Shown here piece after piece: positions 51,018 through 59,566 of a stretch of 64,000 nucleotides of DNA. Source of the DNA: Streptomyces lincolnensis (GTDB lineage: Bacteria > Actinomycetota > Actinomycetes > Streptomycetales > Streptomycetaceae); the NCBI RefSeq assembly GCF_001685355.1, contig NZ_CP016438.1, positions 806,001 to 870,000 on the forward strand, in the 5' to 3' direction. Made by a program: the position numbers and the translations under genes. Below the pieces are notes generated by a model. That model searched no databases. It worked only from the letters and a program-made list of their open reading frames with translations, and was not told the origin of the DNA. Numbering within the stretch: position 1 is the first letter of the stretch; each line of letters begins with the position of its first letter.

Positions 51018-52538
51018 ATGGCCAGTACCCCTCATCCGCGGATGTTCGTCGAAGACGGCCGGCATCCTCGCCCTCGCAGGGGTACGCCGCGGGCGGCGCA
51101 CGCTGGGCCGGGTCGCATGAACACGGATCGCACCATGGCCTCGGCACAGCGGATGCTGTGGATCGTGGTTGGCGGATTCTGTCTGCTGTCGGCCGTCCTC
51201 GTACCGCTCACACTGCCGCTCGGCTGGGACGAGCTCGTGTACGCCAGCCGCTTCGGATCGTACGGTCCCGCGACCCCGTTCAGCGCCCCGCGTACCCGTG
51301 GCGTCCCTCTACTGCTCGCTCCGGTCGCCTCCTGGAGCGACTCGACAGTGCTGCTCAGGGCGTGGCTGCTCCTGCTGGCCGGCGGTGCGCTCTGGCTGGG
51401 ATTCCGACCATGGCTGCGCATCGTGCACCGCCCGGCGACGGTGTGGGTGGCGGCCGGACTGTACGGCAGCCTGTGGATCACCCTGTTCTACGCCGGTTCC
51501 GCGATGCCGAACCACTACACCGCGATGGGTGCCACCGCCGCGGTGGGCTGTTTCCTCGCGCCGCGCCCCCGGTACGCGGGTGTCGCGTCAGGCCTGGCGG
51601 TGGTGACCCTGATGCGACCCAACGACGGTGTGGCCGTCGCCGCGCCGCTGCTCCTGGCCGCCGTACTGATGCCCGCACTGCGCGACCACGGCCGCCATTG
51701 GGAGCGTCTGTCGGCCGTGGCGGCCGGACTCATGGCGGGTGCGCTGCCCTGGGTCGTCGAGGCCGAGGTGCGGTTCGGCGGCGTGCGGAACCGGCTCACG
51801 GAGGCCGACGAGGTCCAGGGCGGTCTGCGGGCCGTCTTCTCCCTGCGAGCCCATCTCACCGCGCTGGACGGCCCGCTGCTGTGCCGTCCCTGTACGGGCG
51901 ACAGCGTACGGCTGCCCGTGACGGAGTGGTGGGTGCTGCTGCCGCTGCTGGTCGGCCTGGGGCTGTGGGCGGAACGCCGGGCGCGCCGGTCCACTGCCCG
52001 GCTGTGGCTGTCCGTGGCGGTGGCGGGGGCCGCGGCGGCGCCGTATCTCTTCCTCGTCCCCTACGCGGCGCCACGGTTCCTGCTGCCTGCCTACGCCCTG
52101 CTGGCACTCCCTGCCGCTGTCGGGCTCCTCGCCGTCGTCCACCGGGCCCGCACCCGCCGTTCGCTGCCGACAGCCGCGGTGCTCATCCTGGCACTCCTCG
52201 GGCACTGGGGCATCCAGGCCGACCTCGTCCGCACCCATGCGGGCATCCAGCAGCGGGCCCGCGGAGACTGGAACCGGATCGCCTCCGTGCTGCGCGAACA
52301 CGGGGTGCACCCGCCGTGTGTCCTCGCGGGAAACACCTCGACGATTCCCATCGCCCACACCGCGGGCTGCACTGTCACGGAGACGAGCACCCCTGAGCAC
52401 CCCAGCGCGCTGATCCTTCGCGAGCGGAACCCACCGCACTGGGCGCGCCACTGGGCGCGCCACTGGGCGCGCCACTGGCCACGTTTCCCAGTGCCGGACA
52501 CCTACAACCCCGGATGGACCGTCCTCGTGCGTCCATGA
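51018..52538 (+). CDS. Multi-spanning membrane protein, GT-C glycosyltransferase-like
   Basis: A 506-residue protein with about nine hydrophobic helices. The first luminal loop after helix 1 has DELVYASRFGSYGP, where GT-C mannosyl/arabinosyltransferases carry the acidic catalytic pair. A long C-terminal extracytoplasmic part follows. It probably moves a sugar from a polyprenyl donor at the outer face of the membrane. AAGGAGAA supports the ATG at 51018, but the first 33 residues are low-complexity and the ATG at 51117 is an alternative. Near the C-terminus a HWAR motif is repeated three times because of a 12-bp tandem repeat. Confidence 0.75.
   Translation: MASTPHPRMFVEDGRHPRPRRGTPRAAHAGPGRMNTDRTMASAQRMLWIVVGGFCLLSAVLVPLTLPLGWDELVYASRFGSYGPATPFSAPRTRGVPLLLAPVASWSDSTVLLRAWLLLLAGGALWLGFRPWLRIVHRPATVWVAAGLYGSLWITLFYAGSAMPNHYTAMGATAAVGCFLAPRPRYAGVASGLAVVTLMRPNDGVAVAAPLLLAAVLMPALRDHGRHWERLSAVAAGLMAGALPWVVEAEVRFGGVRNRLTEADEVQGGLRAVFSLRAHLTALDGPLLCRPCTGDSVRLPVTEWWVLLPLLVGLGLWAERRARRSTARLWLSVAVAGAAAAPYLFLVPYAAPRFLLPAYALLALPAAVGLLAVVHRARTRRSLPTAAVLILALLGHWGIQADLVRTHAGIQQRARGDWNRIASVLREHGVHPPCVLAGNTSTIPIAHTAGCTVTETSTPEHPSALILRERNPPHWARHWARHWARHWPRFPVPDTYNPGWTVLVRP
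52437..52478 (+). repeat. Tandem 12-bp repeat inside the membrane protein gene
   Basis: CACTGGGCGCGC occurs three times in a row (from 52437, 52449 and 52461), followed by a partial fourth copy. As the unit is a multiple of three, it encodes an in-frame His-Trp-Ala-Arg repeat and can change copy number without frameshift. Confidence 0.9.
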
Positions 52539-52570
52539 CGGCCGGCTGTGCCGCTCAGGGCGGTGGGGCC

Positions 52571-52990
52571 ATGCGGCCCCCGAGGTCCGCTGCGGCGCCC
52601 GGCGGCGCCCAAGGTGCCACCGCCCCGGCCGTGTCCTTTGATCGGCTGATCCCTCTCAGTGTCCACTGGGACGAGCTGGACGCAGTCGGCATGCTGCACA
52701 ACTCCCGCTACCCGCCGCTCGTGGAGCGCGCGTGGCTCGGCCTGTGGCAGCAGGACGGTTTCCGCCCCGACGGCAGCGACGCCTTCCACGTGGTCACGGA
52801 ACTGCGGGTCCCTACGAGGTGCCGGTCACCGGTCCCAGTTCGTACGCCGTCCATCTGTGGCTGGAGCGGCCGGCACCGCCAGCCTGACCTGTGGCTTCCG
52901 CTCACGCCCCCCTACAGGTCGACAAGATGCGACTGGTCGACGTCAGCGAGACAGGACGACAACCACTCCTCACCTGTCCACGTAGCGGAT
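52571..52990 (+). pseudogene. Acyl-CoA thioesterase (4HBT family), frameshifted
   Basis: The first 75 codons read as a hotdog thioesterase: LIPLSVHWDELDAVGMLHNS, RYPPLVERAWLGLW and FHVVTELRV. At about 52810 one base appears to be missing; restoring it gives YEVPVTGPSSYAVHLWLER. A second defect near 52873 moves the reading to another frame (ASLTCGFR). The family's C-terminal part cannot be followed. The catalytic Asp of the HWDELD motif is intact, so decay is recent. Confidence 0.65.
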
Positions 52991-53005
52991 CCTCCGCGCG
53001 TCAGG

Positions 53006-53236
53006 TCAGCCGCGCACCAGGCGGAACATCTCGGAGATGTGGACGGTGTCGCCCGGCCGCGCGTACACGAGCAGCTCGGCGAACTTCGGACGCTGGAGGG
53101 GGTGGAGACGGCTGGAGGCGCCCGCGGCTTCCTCGAAGGCGACCGGGTCTTCGATCCCGGCCTCGTCCAGGACGAGGTTCCGGCGGTCGGTCGACTGCTG
53201 GTCGGGCGACACCCGTTTGTAGACCAGGTTGGCCAT
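53006..53236 (-). mobile_element. Truncated serine recombinase (resolvase N-terminal domain)
   Basis: The 76-residue frame starts MANLVYKRVSPDQQSTDRR, the N-terminal catalytic strand of resolvase/invertase proteins, with the catalytic Ser in RVS. It continues to DTVHISEMFRLVRG and stops. Full-length proteins go on for about 100 or more residues with a helix-turn-helix, so the recombinase is cut short. GGAGAG precedes the ATG. It probably came from a Tn3-like transposon. Confidence 0.7.
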
Positions 53237-53418
53237 GCCGCTCTCCGTGTCGGTGCTCGCATTCGACCCTAGCTGTCAGCAAACCCTGTCAGCAGCCGTC
53301 ATCGGATCTGATTGGATCTGCGCCGCCATCAGCCCCCGAAAACCTGGACTGATTGGACGCCCGCCGTGCCTGCCGTCATTCGCTCGTTCAACGACACCCT
53401 TTCAGGTTGTCGACCTCG

Positions 53419-53991
53419 CTAGTCAGAGGTGGTGAACATTCCCGCGAGAAGGGTGGTGACCATGCGTTTGGCGTCGTCCCGGCTGTAGTCGGGGCCGGTG
53501 ATGCTGAGGTTTCCGATGGCGCGCATGAGTGTGTAAGCGGTGATGTCCAGGCTGATCTCGTCGTCGGCGGTGCATGCGTCCAGCAGGGTTGCGCAGGCCG
53601 GGACCAGGGTGTCGAGCATGAGGGCGTGGAGGTTCTCCAACCCTGGGTCGCCGGACCCCAGCGCGGCGCCGAGGCCGTGCTTGGTCACCAGGAACTCCAC
53701 GAACGCGTCCACCCAGCGGGCCAGGGCGATGAACGGTGAGGCTGATTCCTCCAGGAGCCGGGGCCCGAGTGCGGCGCAGGTGTCGATCTGGTGCCGGTAG
53801 ACGGCGGTGACGAGGTCAGCCCGGGTCGGAAAGTTCCGGTAGATCGTGCCAACGCCCACGCCAGCGCGTTCCGCGATGTCGCGGACAGGGGCCTGGACGC
53901 CCTGATCAACGAAGGCTGCTGCCGCAGCCGCCAGGACGGCGCTGCGGGTGCGCTGTGCCTGTGCCTGGCGCACCCCGACGGAATCCGGCAC
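53419..53991 (-). CDS. TetR/AcrR family transcriptional regulator
   Basis: A 190-residue TetR protein with the helix-turn-helix VRDIAERAGVGVGTIYRNF and a C-terminal domain of the TetR_C type found with hydrolase genes. The GTG at 53991 is chosen because AAGGAGGA lies directly before it; a longer frame reaches 54072. It is divergent from the alpha/beta hydrolase gene at 54093, and two operator-like palindromes fill the 101-bp spacer, so it very likely represses that gene and itself. Confidence 0.9.
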   Translation of the reverse strand: MPDSVGVRQAQAQRTRSAVLAAAAAAFVDQGVQAPVRDIAERAGVGVGTIYRNFPTRADLVTAVYRHQIDTCAALGPRLLEESASPFIALARWVDAFVEFLVTKHGLGAALGSGDPGLENLHALMLDTLVPACATLLDACTADDEISLDITAYTLMRAIGNLSITGPDYSRDDAKRMVTTLLAGMFTTSD

Positions 53992-54007
53992 GGCTCCTCC
54001 TTTGCTC

Positions 54008-54049
54008 GCGGAACGATGTTCCGCTACGTTGGCGGAACGATGCTCCGCC
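54008..54049. promoter_or_regulatory. Twin TetR operators
   Basis: GCGGAACGATGTTCCGC (54008-54024) is a perfect inverted repeat around a 3-bp centre. GGCGGAACGATGCTCCGCC (54031-54049) has the same form with one mismatched pair. The centres are 24 bp apart. Both lie between the divergent tetR and hydrolase genes. Confidence 0.8.
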
Positions 54050-54092
54050 AAAGTATGGCAGAGCCTTGCCACGAAGAAAGCGCGGGTCCGTC

Positions 54093-55001
54093 ATGCCCTC
54101 TCACCCTCTTGACCGGCGAATCTTCTCGGTCAGGCCCATCACTGTTCCCGCGCCCGGTCGCGGCCTCGACCTGAAGGTGAAGGTCACCGCCCCGCTCTCG
54201 GGCCGGGACCTGCCCGTCATTGTGTTCTCCCACGGCAACGCATGGTCTATGAACGGGTATGAGCCCCTTGCCGACCGGTGGGCCGCGGCTGGGTTCGTGG
54301 TGGTCCAGCCCACCCACCTGGACTCGCGCCGCAACGGCATCGGGTGGGACGACCCGCGCTTCGCCACCATCTGGCGCGTCAGGATCGCCGACCTCCACGC
54401 GATACTCGACAACCTCGACGACATCCTTCTCCAGGCCGGTGACCTGCCGGAGCGTACCGACCGCGAGCGTGTCGCGGTCGTCGGCCACTCCTGGGGTGCC
54501 CAGACCGCCGGCGCTGTCCTGGGTGCTCGCGTGTTCGATGCCGAGGGCAAGCCGGGGGAGGACTTCTCCCACCCCGCAGCCTCCGCCGGTGCGCTGATCG
54601 CCGCGACCGGGACCGGGGACACGCTCACCCCACTCGCCGTCGAGCACCTGCCGTTCATGAGGCCGGACTACTCCACCATGACCACCCCGGCCCTGGTCGT
54701 CGCGGGCGGCAAGGACCAGTCGCAGCTCTCCACCCGGGGGCCGGAGTGGTTCACCGACGCCTATCACCTCAGTCCGTCCCCGAAGAGCCTGCTCTTCATT
54801 GCCGACGGCGAGCACACTCTGGGCGGCATCGCCGGCGAGGCGGTCGCCGAGACCACCGACGAGGACCCGGCTCGCGTCGCCCTCGTCGCCGACACTGTCT
54901 CCGCCTACCTCTACGGCGCCTTCAAGCTCGACGACGCCCCGTGGGCCGCTCTCGGCAACGCCGCTGACGGCGACGGCAAATGGAGCATCTCCAGCAAGTG
55001 A
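54093..55001 (+). CDS. Alpha/beta hydrolase (chlorophyllase/esterase-like)
   Basis: A 302-residue alpha/beta hydrolase with oxyanion region FSHGNAWSMNGY, nucleophile S133 (GHSWGAQ), acid D208 (GGKDQSQ) and H241 (DGEHTLGG). This arrangement resembles the dienelactone-hydrolase/chlorophyllase branch, which hydrolyses esters. It is cytoplasmic. The ATG at 54093 is used although the frame extends further into the operator region. The divergent TetR gene with its twin operators predicts substrate-induced expression. Confidence 0.88.
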   Translation: MPSHPLDRRIFSVRPITVPAPGRGLDLKVKVTAPLSGRDLPVIVFSHGNAWSMNGYEPLADRWAAAGFVVVQPTHLDSRRNGIGWDDPRFATIWRVRIADLHAILDNLDDILLQAGDLPERTDRERVAVVGHSWGAQTAGAVLGARVFDAEGKPGEDFSHPAASAGALIAATGTGDTLTPLAVEHLPFMRPDYSTMTTPALVVAGGKDQSQLSTRGPEWFTDAYHLSPSPKSLLFIADGEHTLGGIAGEAVAETTDEDPARVALVADTVSAYLYGAFKLDDAPWAALGNAADGDGKWSISSK

Positions 55002-55138
55002 ACCCGGCCGGGCCGGGTGGCGGGGTCCGGTCCCCGGCAGTTGAGTCTGCCGCCCCCGTCGCCCCGACTGGCCGGACCGCCGGGGGCGGCGTCGAGCGGG
55101 ACGTGTCGTGTCCCTACTGCGTGGTCTGGGTCGAGTCC

Positions 55139-55642
55139 TTATGCTCCGCCTTTGCGGCGGCGCGGCGCGGCCGAGCGGGACGGCATCGAGCGCATGTGGT
55201 CGCGCACCGGCGCCAGCACGCCGGCGAGAGCTTCGACGTCGTCGCGCGCAAGCGGCTTGAACAGCAGGCGGCTGACCACCTCGACATGCCCTGGCAGCAC
55301 CTTCGCGAGCAGCTCACGCCCGGCGTCGGTGAGGGTGACGGTGATGCTCCGTTCGTCGTCCGGCGAGGGAGCGCGGACGACCAGGCCCCCCTTCTGGAGC
55401 AGATCCACCTGGTAGGTCAGGCCGCTGCGGCTGTAGACGACGCCGTCGGCCAAGTCGGTCATGCGGTGACTGCCCGTCGGAGAGTCTCCGAGGCGGGCCA
55501 GCAGCTGGAACTGCACATAGCTGAGATCGCCGGCCTCGCGCAGCTGCTGCTCGACGGCATGCCGGAGCAGGCTGGTCACCTCGATGAGGTCGAAGTAGGC
55601 GCCGAGCTGCACGGGGTCGAGCGACGGCGGTGAATCAGGCAT
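55139..55642 (-). CDS. MarR family transcriptional regulator
   Basis: The 167-residue protein has the MarR winged-helix fold (LSYVQFQLLARLGDSP, then GVVYSRSGLTYQVDLLQKGG and the wing DDERSITVTLTDAGREL). The His/Asp-rich start typical of oxidant- or phenol-sensing members is not evident. A perfect palindrome CTTCGAATTCGAAG lies 16 bp before its start codon, and two further copies precede the quinone oxidoreductase gene at 56700. This makes an autoregulated repressor of that operon highly likely. Confidence 0.93.
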   Translation of the reverse strand: MPDSPPSLDPVQLGAYFDLIEVTSLLRHAVEQQLREAGDLSYVQFQLLARLGDSPTGSHRMTDLADGVVYSRSGLTYQVDLLQKGGLVVRAPSPDDERSITVTLTDAGRELLAKVLPGHVEVVSRLLFKPLARDDVEALAGVLAPVRDHMRSMPSRSAAPRRRKGGA

Positions 55643-55657
55643 GACCGAAGTCTACTG

Positions 55658-55671
55658 CTTCGAATTCGAAG
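55658..55671. promoter_or_regulatory. MarR operator, copy 1 (marR promoter)
   Basis: CTTCGAATTCGAAG is a perfect 14-bp palindrome 16 bp upstream of the marR start codon. It is identical to the two sites at 56616-56629 and 56654-56667. Confidence 0.85.
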
Positions 55672-56026
55672 AGTGTGGCGTGGTGCCGTTCCGACCACCG
55701 CAGACGGAGCTGGAAGTGAACTCCTCCTCGAACTCCGGTGCCGTCCCGGGCCAGCGGGTCGGGCGGACGCGAGGATCTCCCGGCCCGGTGTCGTGACCTT
55801 GTGAGCGCACGATGTGGGCAGTGTTGGGCCCGACTGAGCACCGCAGAACATGGAGATCGGGCAGTGGCGCGGCGCAGGGTTACGAGTCGAAGGACGGCGC
55901 CGCCGCCCACGTATCCCGAGGACCCGCCATGAGCATCCCCTACCTTGCGCAACGTCGCCCTCGGCCCTCCCCGGTGACGGCACGACAGTCCGGCCGCAGC
56001 GCAGAAGCCGTGAGCACGATGCCGGG
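55672..56026. other. Divergent spacer between marR and the FMN reductase gene
   Basis: About 355 bp. Apart from the marR operator at its left end I see no conserved frame, repeat or RNA. Short frames present are Arg/Pro-rich shadows. Confidence 0.4.
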
Positions 56027-56602
56027 ATGAGCACCGCCGCGTGGAGCCCGGTGTCTCTGGCCGTCCTGTGCGCCGGCGTCGGCTACGGGCGCCCGACCCG
56101 ACTGCTCGCGGACCTGGTCGCGGAGGCCGTGTGCCGGTCACTGGCAGCCGGGGGTGCACGCGCCGAGGTGGAGGTGCTGGAGCTGCACCGACTGACGGCC
56201 GACCTCGCCCAGCACTCCGCCCAGGGCCGCGCCAGCCTCGACCTGCGGGAGGCGATCGCGGCCGTCGTGACAGCGGACGGGCTGGTGGTGGCGACCCCGG
56301 TGCTCGCCGCATCCCCGAGCAAGGTGTTCGACTCGTTCTTCGCCGTCCTCGGGGACACAGTCCTCTCCGGCATGCCGGTGCTGCTGGCGCTCAACAGCGG
56401 CTCCCACCGGCAGCCACCCGACCTCGCACAGGTGATGCACAGGCGCCTGACCGACGTGCACGCCGAACCCGTGCCCACGGTCGTCGTCGCAGGCCCCGCC
56501 GACTGGCAGACCACGGCGCTCAGCGACGCGGCGCGGCTGCGCGCCTGCATCGGCCGAGCCGCCGTCGAACTCGCCGCGGCGATGCGCTCGCACCGGCAGT
56601 AA
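56027..56602 (+). CDS. NADPH-dependent FMN reductase family flavoprotein
   Basis: The 191-residue protein has the flavodoxin-like fold of FMN reductases. The first strand is followed by a phosphate loop region (CAGVGYGRPTRLLADL). ADGLVVATPVLAASPSKVFD is the conserved flavin contact, and ALNSGSHRQ is the following loop. It should pass electrons from NAD(P)H to flavin. No strong ribosome binding site precedes the ATG at 56027. It ends 14 bp before the first of two MarR operators that precede the next operon. Confidence 0.8.
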   Translation: MSTAAWSPVSLAVLCAGVGYGRPTRLLADLVAEAVCRSLAAGGARAEVEVLELHRLTADLAQHSAQGRASLDLREAIAAVVTADGLVVATPVLAASPSKVFDSFFAVLGDTVLSGMPVLLALNSGSHRQPPDLAQVMHRRLTDVHAEPVPTVVVAGPADWQTTALSDAARLRACIGRAAVELAAAMRSHRQ

Positions 56603-56615
56603 TCCACAACACTTG

Positions 56616-56629
56616 CTTCGAATTCGAAG
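56616..56629. promoter_or_regulatory. MarR operator, copy 2
   Basis: CTTCGAATTCGAAG, identical to the marR promoter site. It lies 71 bp upstream of the quinone oxidoreductase start; its centre is 38 bp from that of copy 3. Confidence 0.85.
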
Positions 56630-56651
56630 TAGAGGTACCGTCCTCAACAGT

Positions 56652-56669
56652 TGCTTCGAATTCGAAGCA
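56652..56669. promoter_or_regulatory. MarR operator, copy 3 (extended palindrome)
   Basis: TGCTTCGAATTCGAAGCA is a perfect 18-bp palindrome containing the common 14-bp core at 56654-56667. It is the most symmetric of the three sites and ends 30 bp before the quinone oxidoreductase start at 56700. Confidence 0.87.
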
Positions 56670-56699
56670 GCATCGATCGCAGTGAAGGTGAGAACCGAA

Positions 56700-57644
56700 A
56701 TGAAGGCAGTGCGTTTCCACGAGTACGGCGCCCCCGACGTCCTGCGCTACGAGGACGTGGAGCAGCCCGTCCCCGGGGCCGGGCAGGTCCGCATCCGCGT
56801 CGCCGCGACATCGTTCAACCCCGTCGACGGCAACATCCGCGGTGGCTTCATGCAAGGCCCCATACCGGTGCAGCTGCCCCACACGCCCGGCATCGATGTC
56901 GCCGGCACCATCGACGCGGTCGGCGAGGGCGTCGACGGCATCGCCGTCGGCGACGACGTCATCGGCTTCCTGCCGATGGACGGCAACGGCGCCGCCGCGC
57001 AGTACGTTCTCGCGCCGGCCGACGTCCTGACCCCGGCCCCCAAGAGCGTCCCCCTGGCCGACGCCGCCGCGCTGCCGCTGGTGGGCCTGACCGCGTATCA
57101 GGCGCTCTTCGACCACGCCAAGATCACGGCCGGGCAACGCGTCCTGATCAACGGAGCCGGTGGAGCGGTCGGCGCCTACGCCGTACAACTGGCCAAGAAC
57201 GCCGGCGCCCACGTCATCGCCACAGCCAGTCCGCGCAGCAGCGAGGCGGTCACATCGGCCGGCGCCGACGAAGTCATCGACCACACCACCACCAGCGTGA
57301 CCGCCGCGGTAACCGAACGCGTCGACCTCGCACTCAACCTCGCACCGGTCGCCCCGGACGAACTGGCCGCGCTCCTCACGCTGGTCCGATCCGGCGGGGT
57401 CGTCGTGAACACCACGGTATGGATGCCCGCCCCCAGCGACGAGGAGCGCGACGTGAAGGGCATCGACCTCTTCGTCCGCAGCGACGCCGACCAGCTGGCC
57501 CAACTCGTGGCGCTGACCGACCGCGGCGAGCTGCGCGTCGACGTCGCCGAGCGGGTATCGCTGGCCGAACTCCCCGCGCTCCACGCCCGGGCCGCCGAAG
57601 GCGCGGTGCACGGCAAGGTCATCGTGGTCCCGTCCGCCGACTGA
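56700..57644 (+). CDS. NAD(P)-dependent MDR oxidoreductase (quinone oxidoreductase-like)
   Basis: A 314-residue member of the medium-chain dehydrogenase family without the structural zinc ligands. It has a GroES-like domain with HTPGIDVAGTI (61-71) and a Rossmann domain with NGAGGAVGAYAVQLAK from residue 151. It should reduce quinones or enones with NADPH. AAGGTGAG lies eight bases before the ATG at 56700. Two MarR operators directly upstream imply induction when the MarR ligand is present. The esterase gene follows after 29 bp. Confidence 0.9.
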   Translation: MKAVRFHEYGAPDVLRYEDVEQPVPGAGQVRIRVAATSFNPVDGNIRGGFMQGPIPVQLPHTPGIDVAGTIDAVGEGVDGIAVGDDVIGFLPMDGNGAAAQYVLAPADVLTPAPKSVPLADAAALPLVGLTAYQALFDHAKITAGQRVLINGAGGAVGAYAVQLAKNAGAHVIATASPRSSEAVTSAGADEVIDHTTTSVTAAVTERVDLALNLAPVAPDELAALLTLVRSGGVVVNTTVWMPAPSDEERDVKGIDLFVRSDADQLAQLVALTDRGELRVDVAERVSLAELPALHARAAEGAVHGKVIVVPSAD

Positions 57645-57673
57645 CGCCGATCCTCCACCTCAAGGAAAAGACC

Positions 57674-58624
57674 ATGGCACTCAGTCTGGATCCCGAAATC
57701 GCCCAGGCGCTGGCCCCGATGGCCGGTGCGATGGCGGACGCCACACCACCGGCCGTAGGCGACATCGCGGCGCGGCGCGCCATGTGGGAGCCGATCATCG
57801 GCGCCGCGGGAACGGCCCAGCCGATCCCGGCCGGCGTGCACACCAGCGAGCACCACACGACTGCAGGCGACGGCGCGCGGATCACCATGCGCTGGTACAC
57901 CAAGGACGGCGCGGCGCCGGGCCCGGCCGTGCTGTTCTTCCACGGCGGCGGATACATCTTCGGCCACATCGACCTGTTCGACGGCCCGGTCTCCCGCTAC
58001 GTCTCCGCCAGCGGCGTGCCGATGCTGTCGGTCGAGTACCGGCGCGCCCCCGAGCATCCCTTCCCGACCCCGCTCGATGACGCCTACACCGCACTGCGCT
58101 GGCTGCACGCACACGCCGCCGAACTCGGCGTCGACCCCGACCGGATCGGTGTGATGGGCGACAGCGCCGGCGGCGGCATGGCCGCGGGACTGACGATCCT
58201 CGCCCGCAAGCGCGGCGGCCCGAAGATCGCCCGCCAGATCCTCATCATGCCGATGCTCGACGACCGCACCACCACCCCCGACGCGCACATCGCGCCCTAC
58301 CTGCTGTGGTCCTACGACGACAGCCTCACCGCCTGGCCGGCCCTGCTCGGCGAGGCCGCCGGCGGGCCCGACGTCCCGGCCACGGCGGCCCCGGCCCGGC
58401 TCAAGGACGCCACCGGCCTGCCGCCGGCCTACATCGAGGTCGGCCAGCTCGACGTCTTCCGCGACGAAGACACCGCCTACGCCACCAAACTCAGCCGGGC
58501 CGGCGTGCCGGTCGAATTCCACCTGCACCCCGGCGCCCCGCACGAGTTCGACTCCATCGCCTTCACCTCCGACGTCGCCCGCCGCGCCATCGCCGACCGC
58601 GTCCGCGTCCTCAAATCCATCTGA
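57674..58624 (+). CDS. Hormone-sensitive-lipase family esterase
   Basis: A 316-residue alpha/beta hydrolase of the HSL family (bacterial family IV). It has the HGGG oxyanion motif at 90-93, nucleophile S164 (GDSAGGG), D260 (GQLDVFRDE) and H290 (GAPHEFD). It hydrolyses short-chain esters in the cytoplasm. AAGGAAAAG precedes the ATG. It is the second gene of the MarR-controlled operon, which suggests joint processing of an ester and a quinone/enone. Confidence 0.92.
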   Translation: MALSLDPEIAQALAPMAGAMADATPPAVGDIAARRAMWEPIIGAAGTAQPIPAGVHTSEHHTTAGDGARITMRWYTKDGAAPGPAVLFFHGGGYIFGHIDLFDGPVSRYVSASGVPMLSVEYRRAPEHPFPTPLDDAYTALRWLHAHAAELGVDPDRIGVMGDSAGGGMAAGLTILARKRGGPKIARQILIMPMLDDRTTTPDAHIAPYLLWSYDDSLTAWPALLGEAAGGPDVPATAAPARLKDATGLPPAYIEVGQLDVFRDEDTAYATKLSRAGVPVEFHLHPGAPHEFDSIAFTSDVARRAIADRVRVLKSI

Positions 58625-58877
58625 GCCGCCACCGAGCGCGCTCACCCCATGCCGCAGGAGGGGTATGCAGGCGCTCCACACAGGTAGCCCCTCGCCACGT
58701 TGCCCGCCGCGATGGAGTCCCTCGGGCACCGGCACGAACACACTGAAGCACCGCGCGGCCGGGCCGGAATCCCACTTCGCGCAGCATGCGCAGCTACGGC
58801 CTGGAGACTGCCGGACTCCATTCGACCCGCCCGGCGCCTGATCCTCACCTGACTGACCTCTGAAGGAGACGATTCCG

Positions 58878-59378
58878 ATGATCCCCGACGACGACCTGTC
58901 CCGCTCCCTGACCGTGGCGGACCCCGACGATCCCGGCACGACGTACATCTCTCTGGTGGGCAACACGTACGCCATGCTGGTCACCGGCGAGCAGACCGAC
59001 GGCCGGTACTGCCTGATCGACATGCGCGTCCCCGACGGCGGTGGCCCGCCGCCGCACCGGCACGACTTCGAGGAGATGTTCACGATCCTCGAGGGCGAGA
59101 TCGAGTTCTCCTTCCGCGGCGAGAAGCACACCGTAGGGGCCGGGTCCACGGTCAACATCCCGGCCAACGCGCCGCACAACTTCCGCAACGCTTCGGGTGC
59201 GCCGGCCCGCATGCTGTGCATGTGCACCCCCGCAGGCCAGGACGAGTACTTCCTGCGCATCGGCGATGTCGTCGCGGGCAAGGACGCGCCGCCGCCACAA
59301 CTGTCGCAGGAGGAACTCGCGGAGCGCCGCCGCCGCGCGGCCGAGTTGGCCTCGACCTACCGGAGCGAATTCCTGTGA
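58878..59378 (+). CDS. Cupin domain protein
   Basis: The 166-residue single-domain cupin has metal-ligand candidates H60, H62, E66 and H100 in the two cupin motifs (PPPHRHDFEEMFTILEGEIE and IPANAPHNFRN). A C-terminal helical tail follows (SQEELAERRRRAAEL). GAAGGAGA precedes the ATG. Such proteins are often small dioxygenases or isomerases for quinone- and flavonoid-like molecules, which would fit next to the quinone oxidoreductase, but no substrate is known. Confidence 0.85.
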   Translation: MIPDDDLSRSLTVADPDDPGTTYISLVGNTYAMLVTGEQTDGRYCLIDMRVPDGGGPPPHRHDFEEMFTILEGEIEFSFRGEKHTVGAGSTVNIPANAPHNFRNASGAPARMLCMCTPAGQDEYFLRIGDVVAGKDAPPPQLSQEELAERRRRAAELASTYRSEFL

Positions 59379-59566
59379 CTCGCAGGGCCGGCAAACCCGG
59401 CACCGGTCGGCAGGGTGAGGTTCCCCGCTGAGCTGAGCAGCAGGACCAGGAGCAGCGCCGCATGATCCGCCTTGGCTGCCTCCGAGGCGACCGCGGACCA
59501 GTGTCCTTTCCCGCTCCCGAGACAGCGGCCGACGTCGAGCAAGCTCCGGTCGCTCAGGAGACTTCC

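Noticed and set aside
57176..59281. 701-codon minus frame across the quinone oxidoreductase, esterase and cupin genes
   Set aside because: It crosses three genes with intact active sites on the other strand; its length reflects codon bias.
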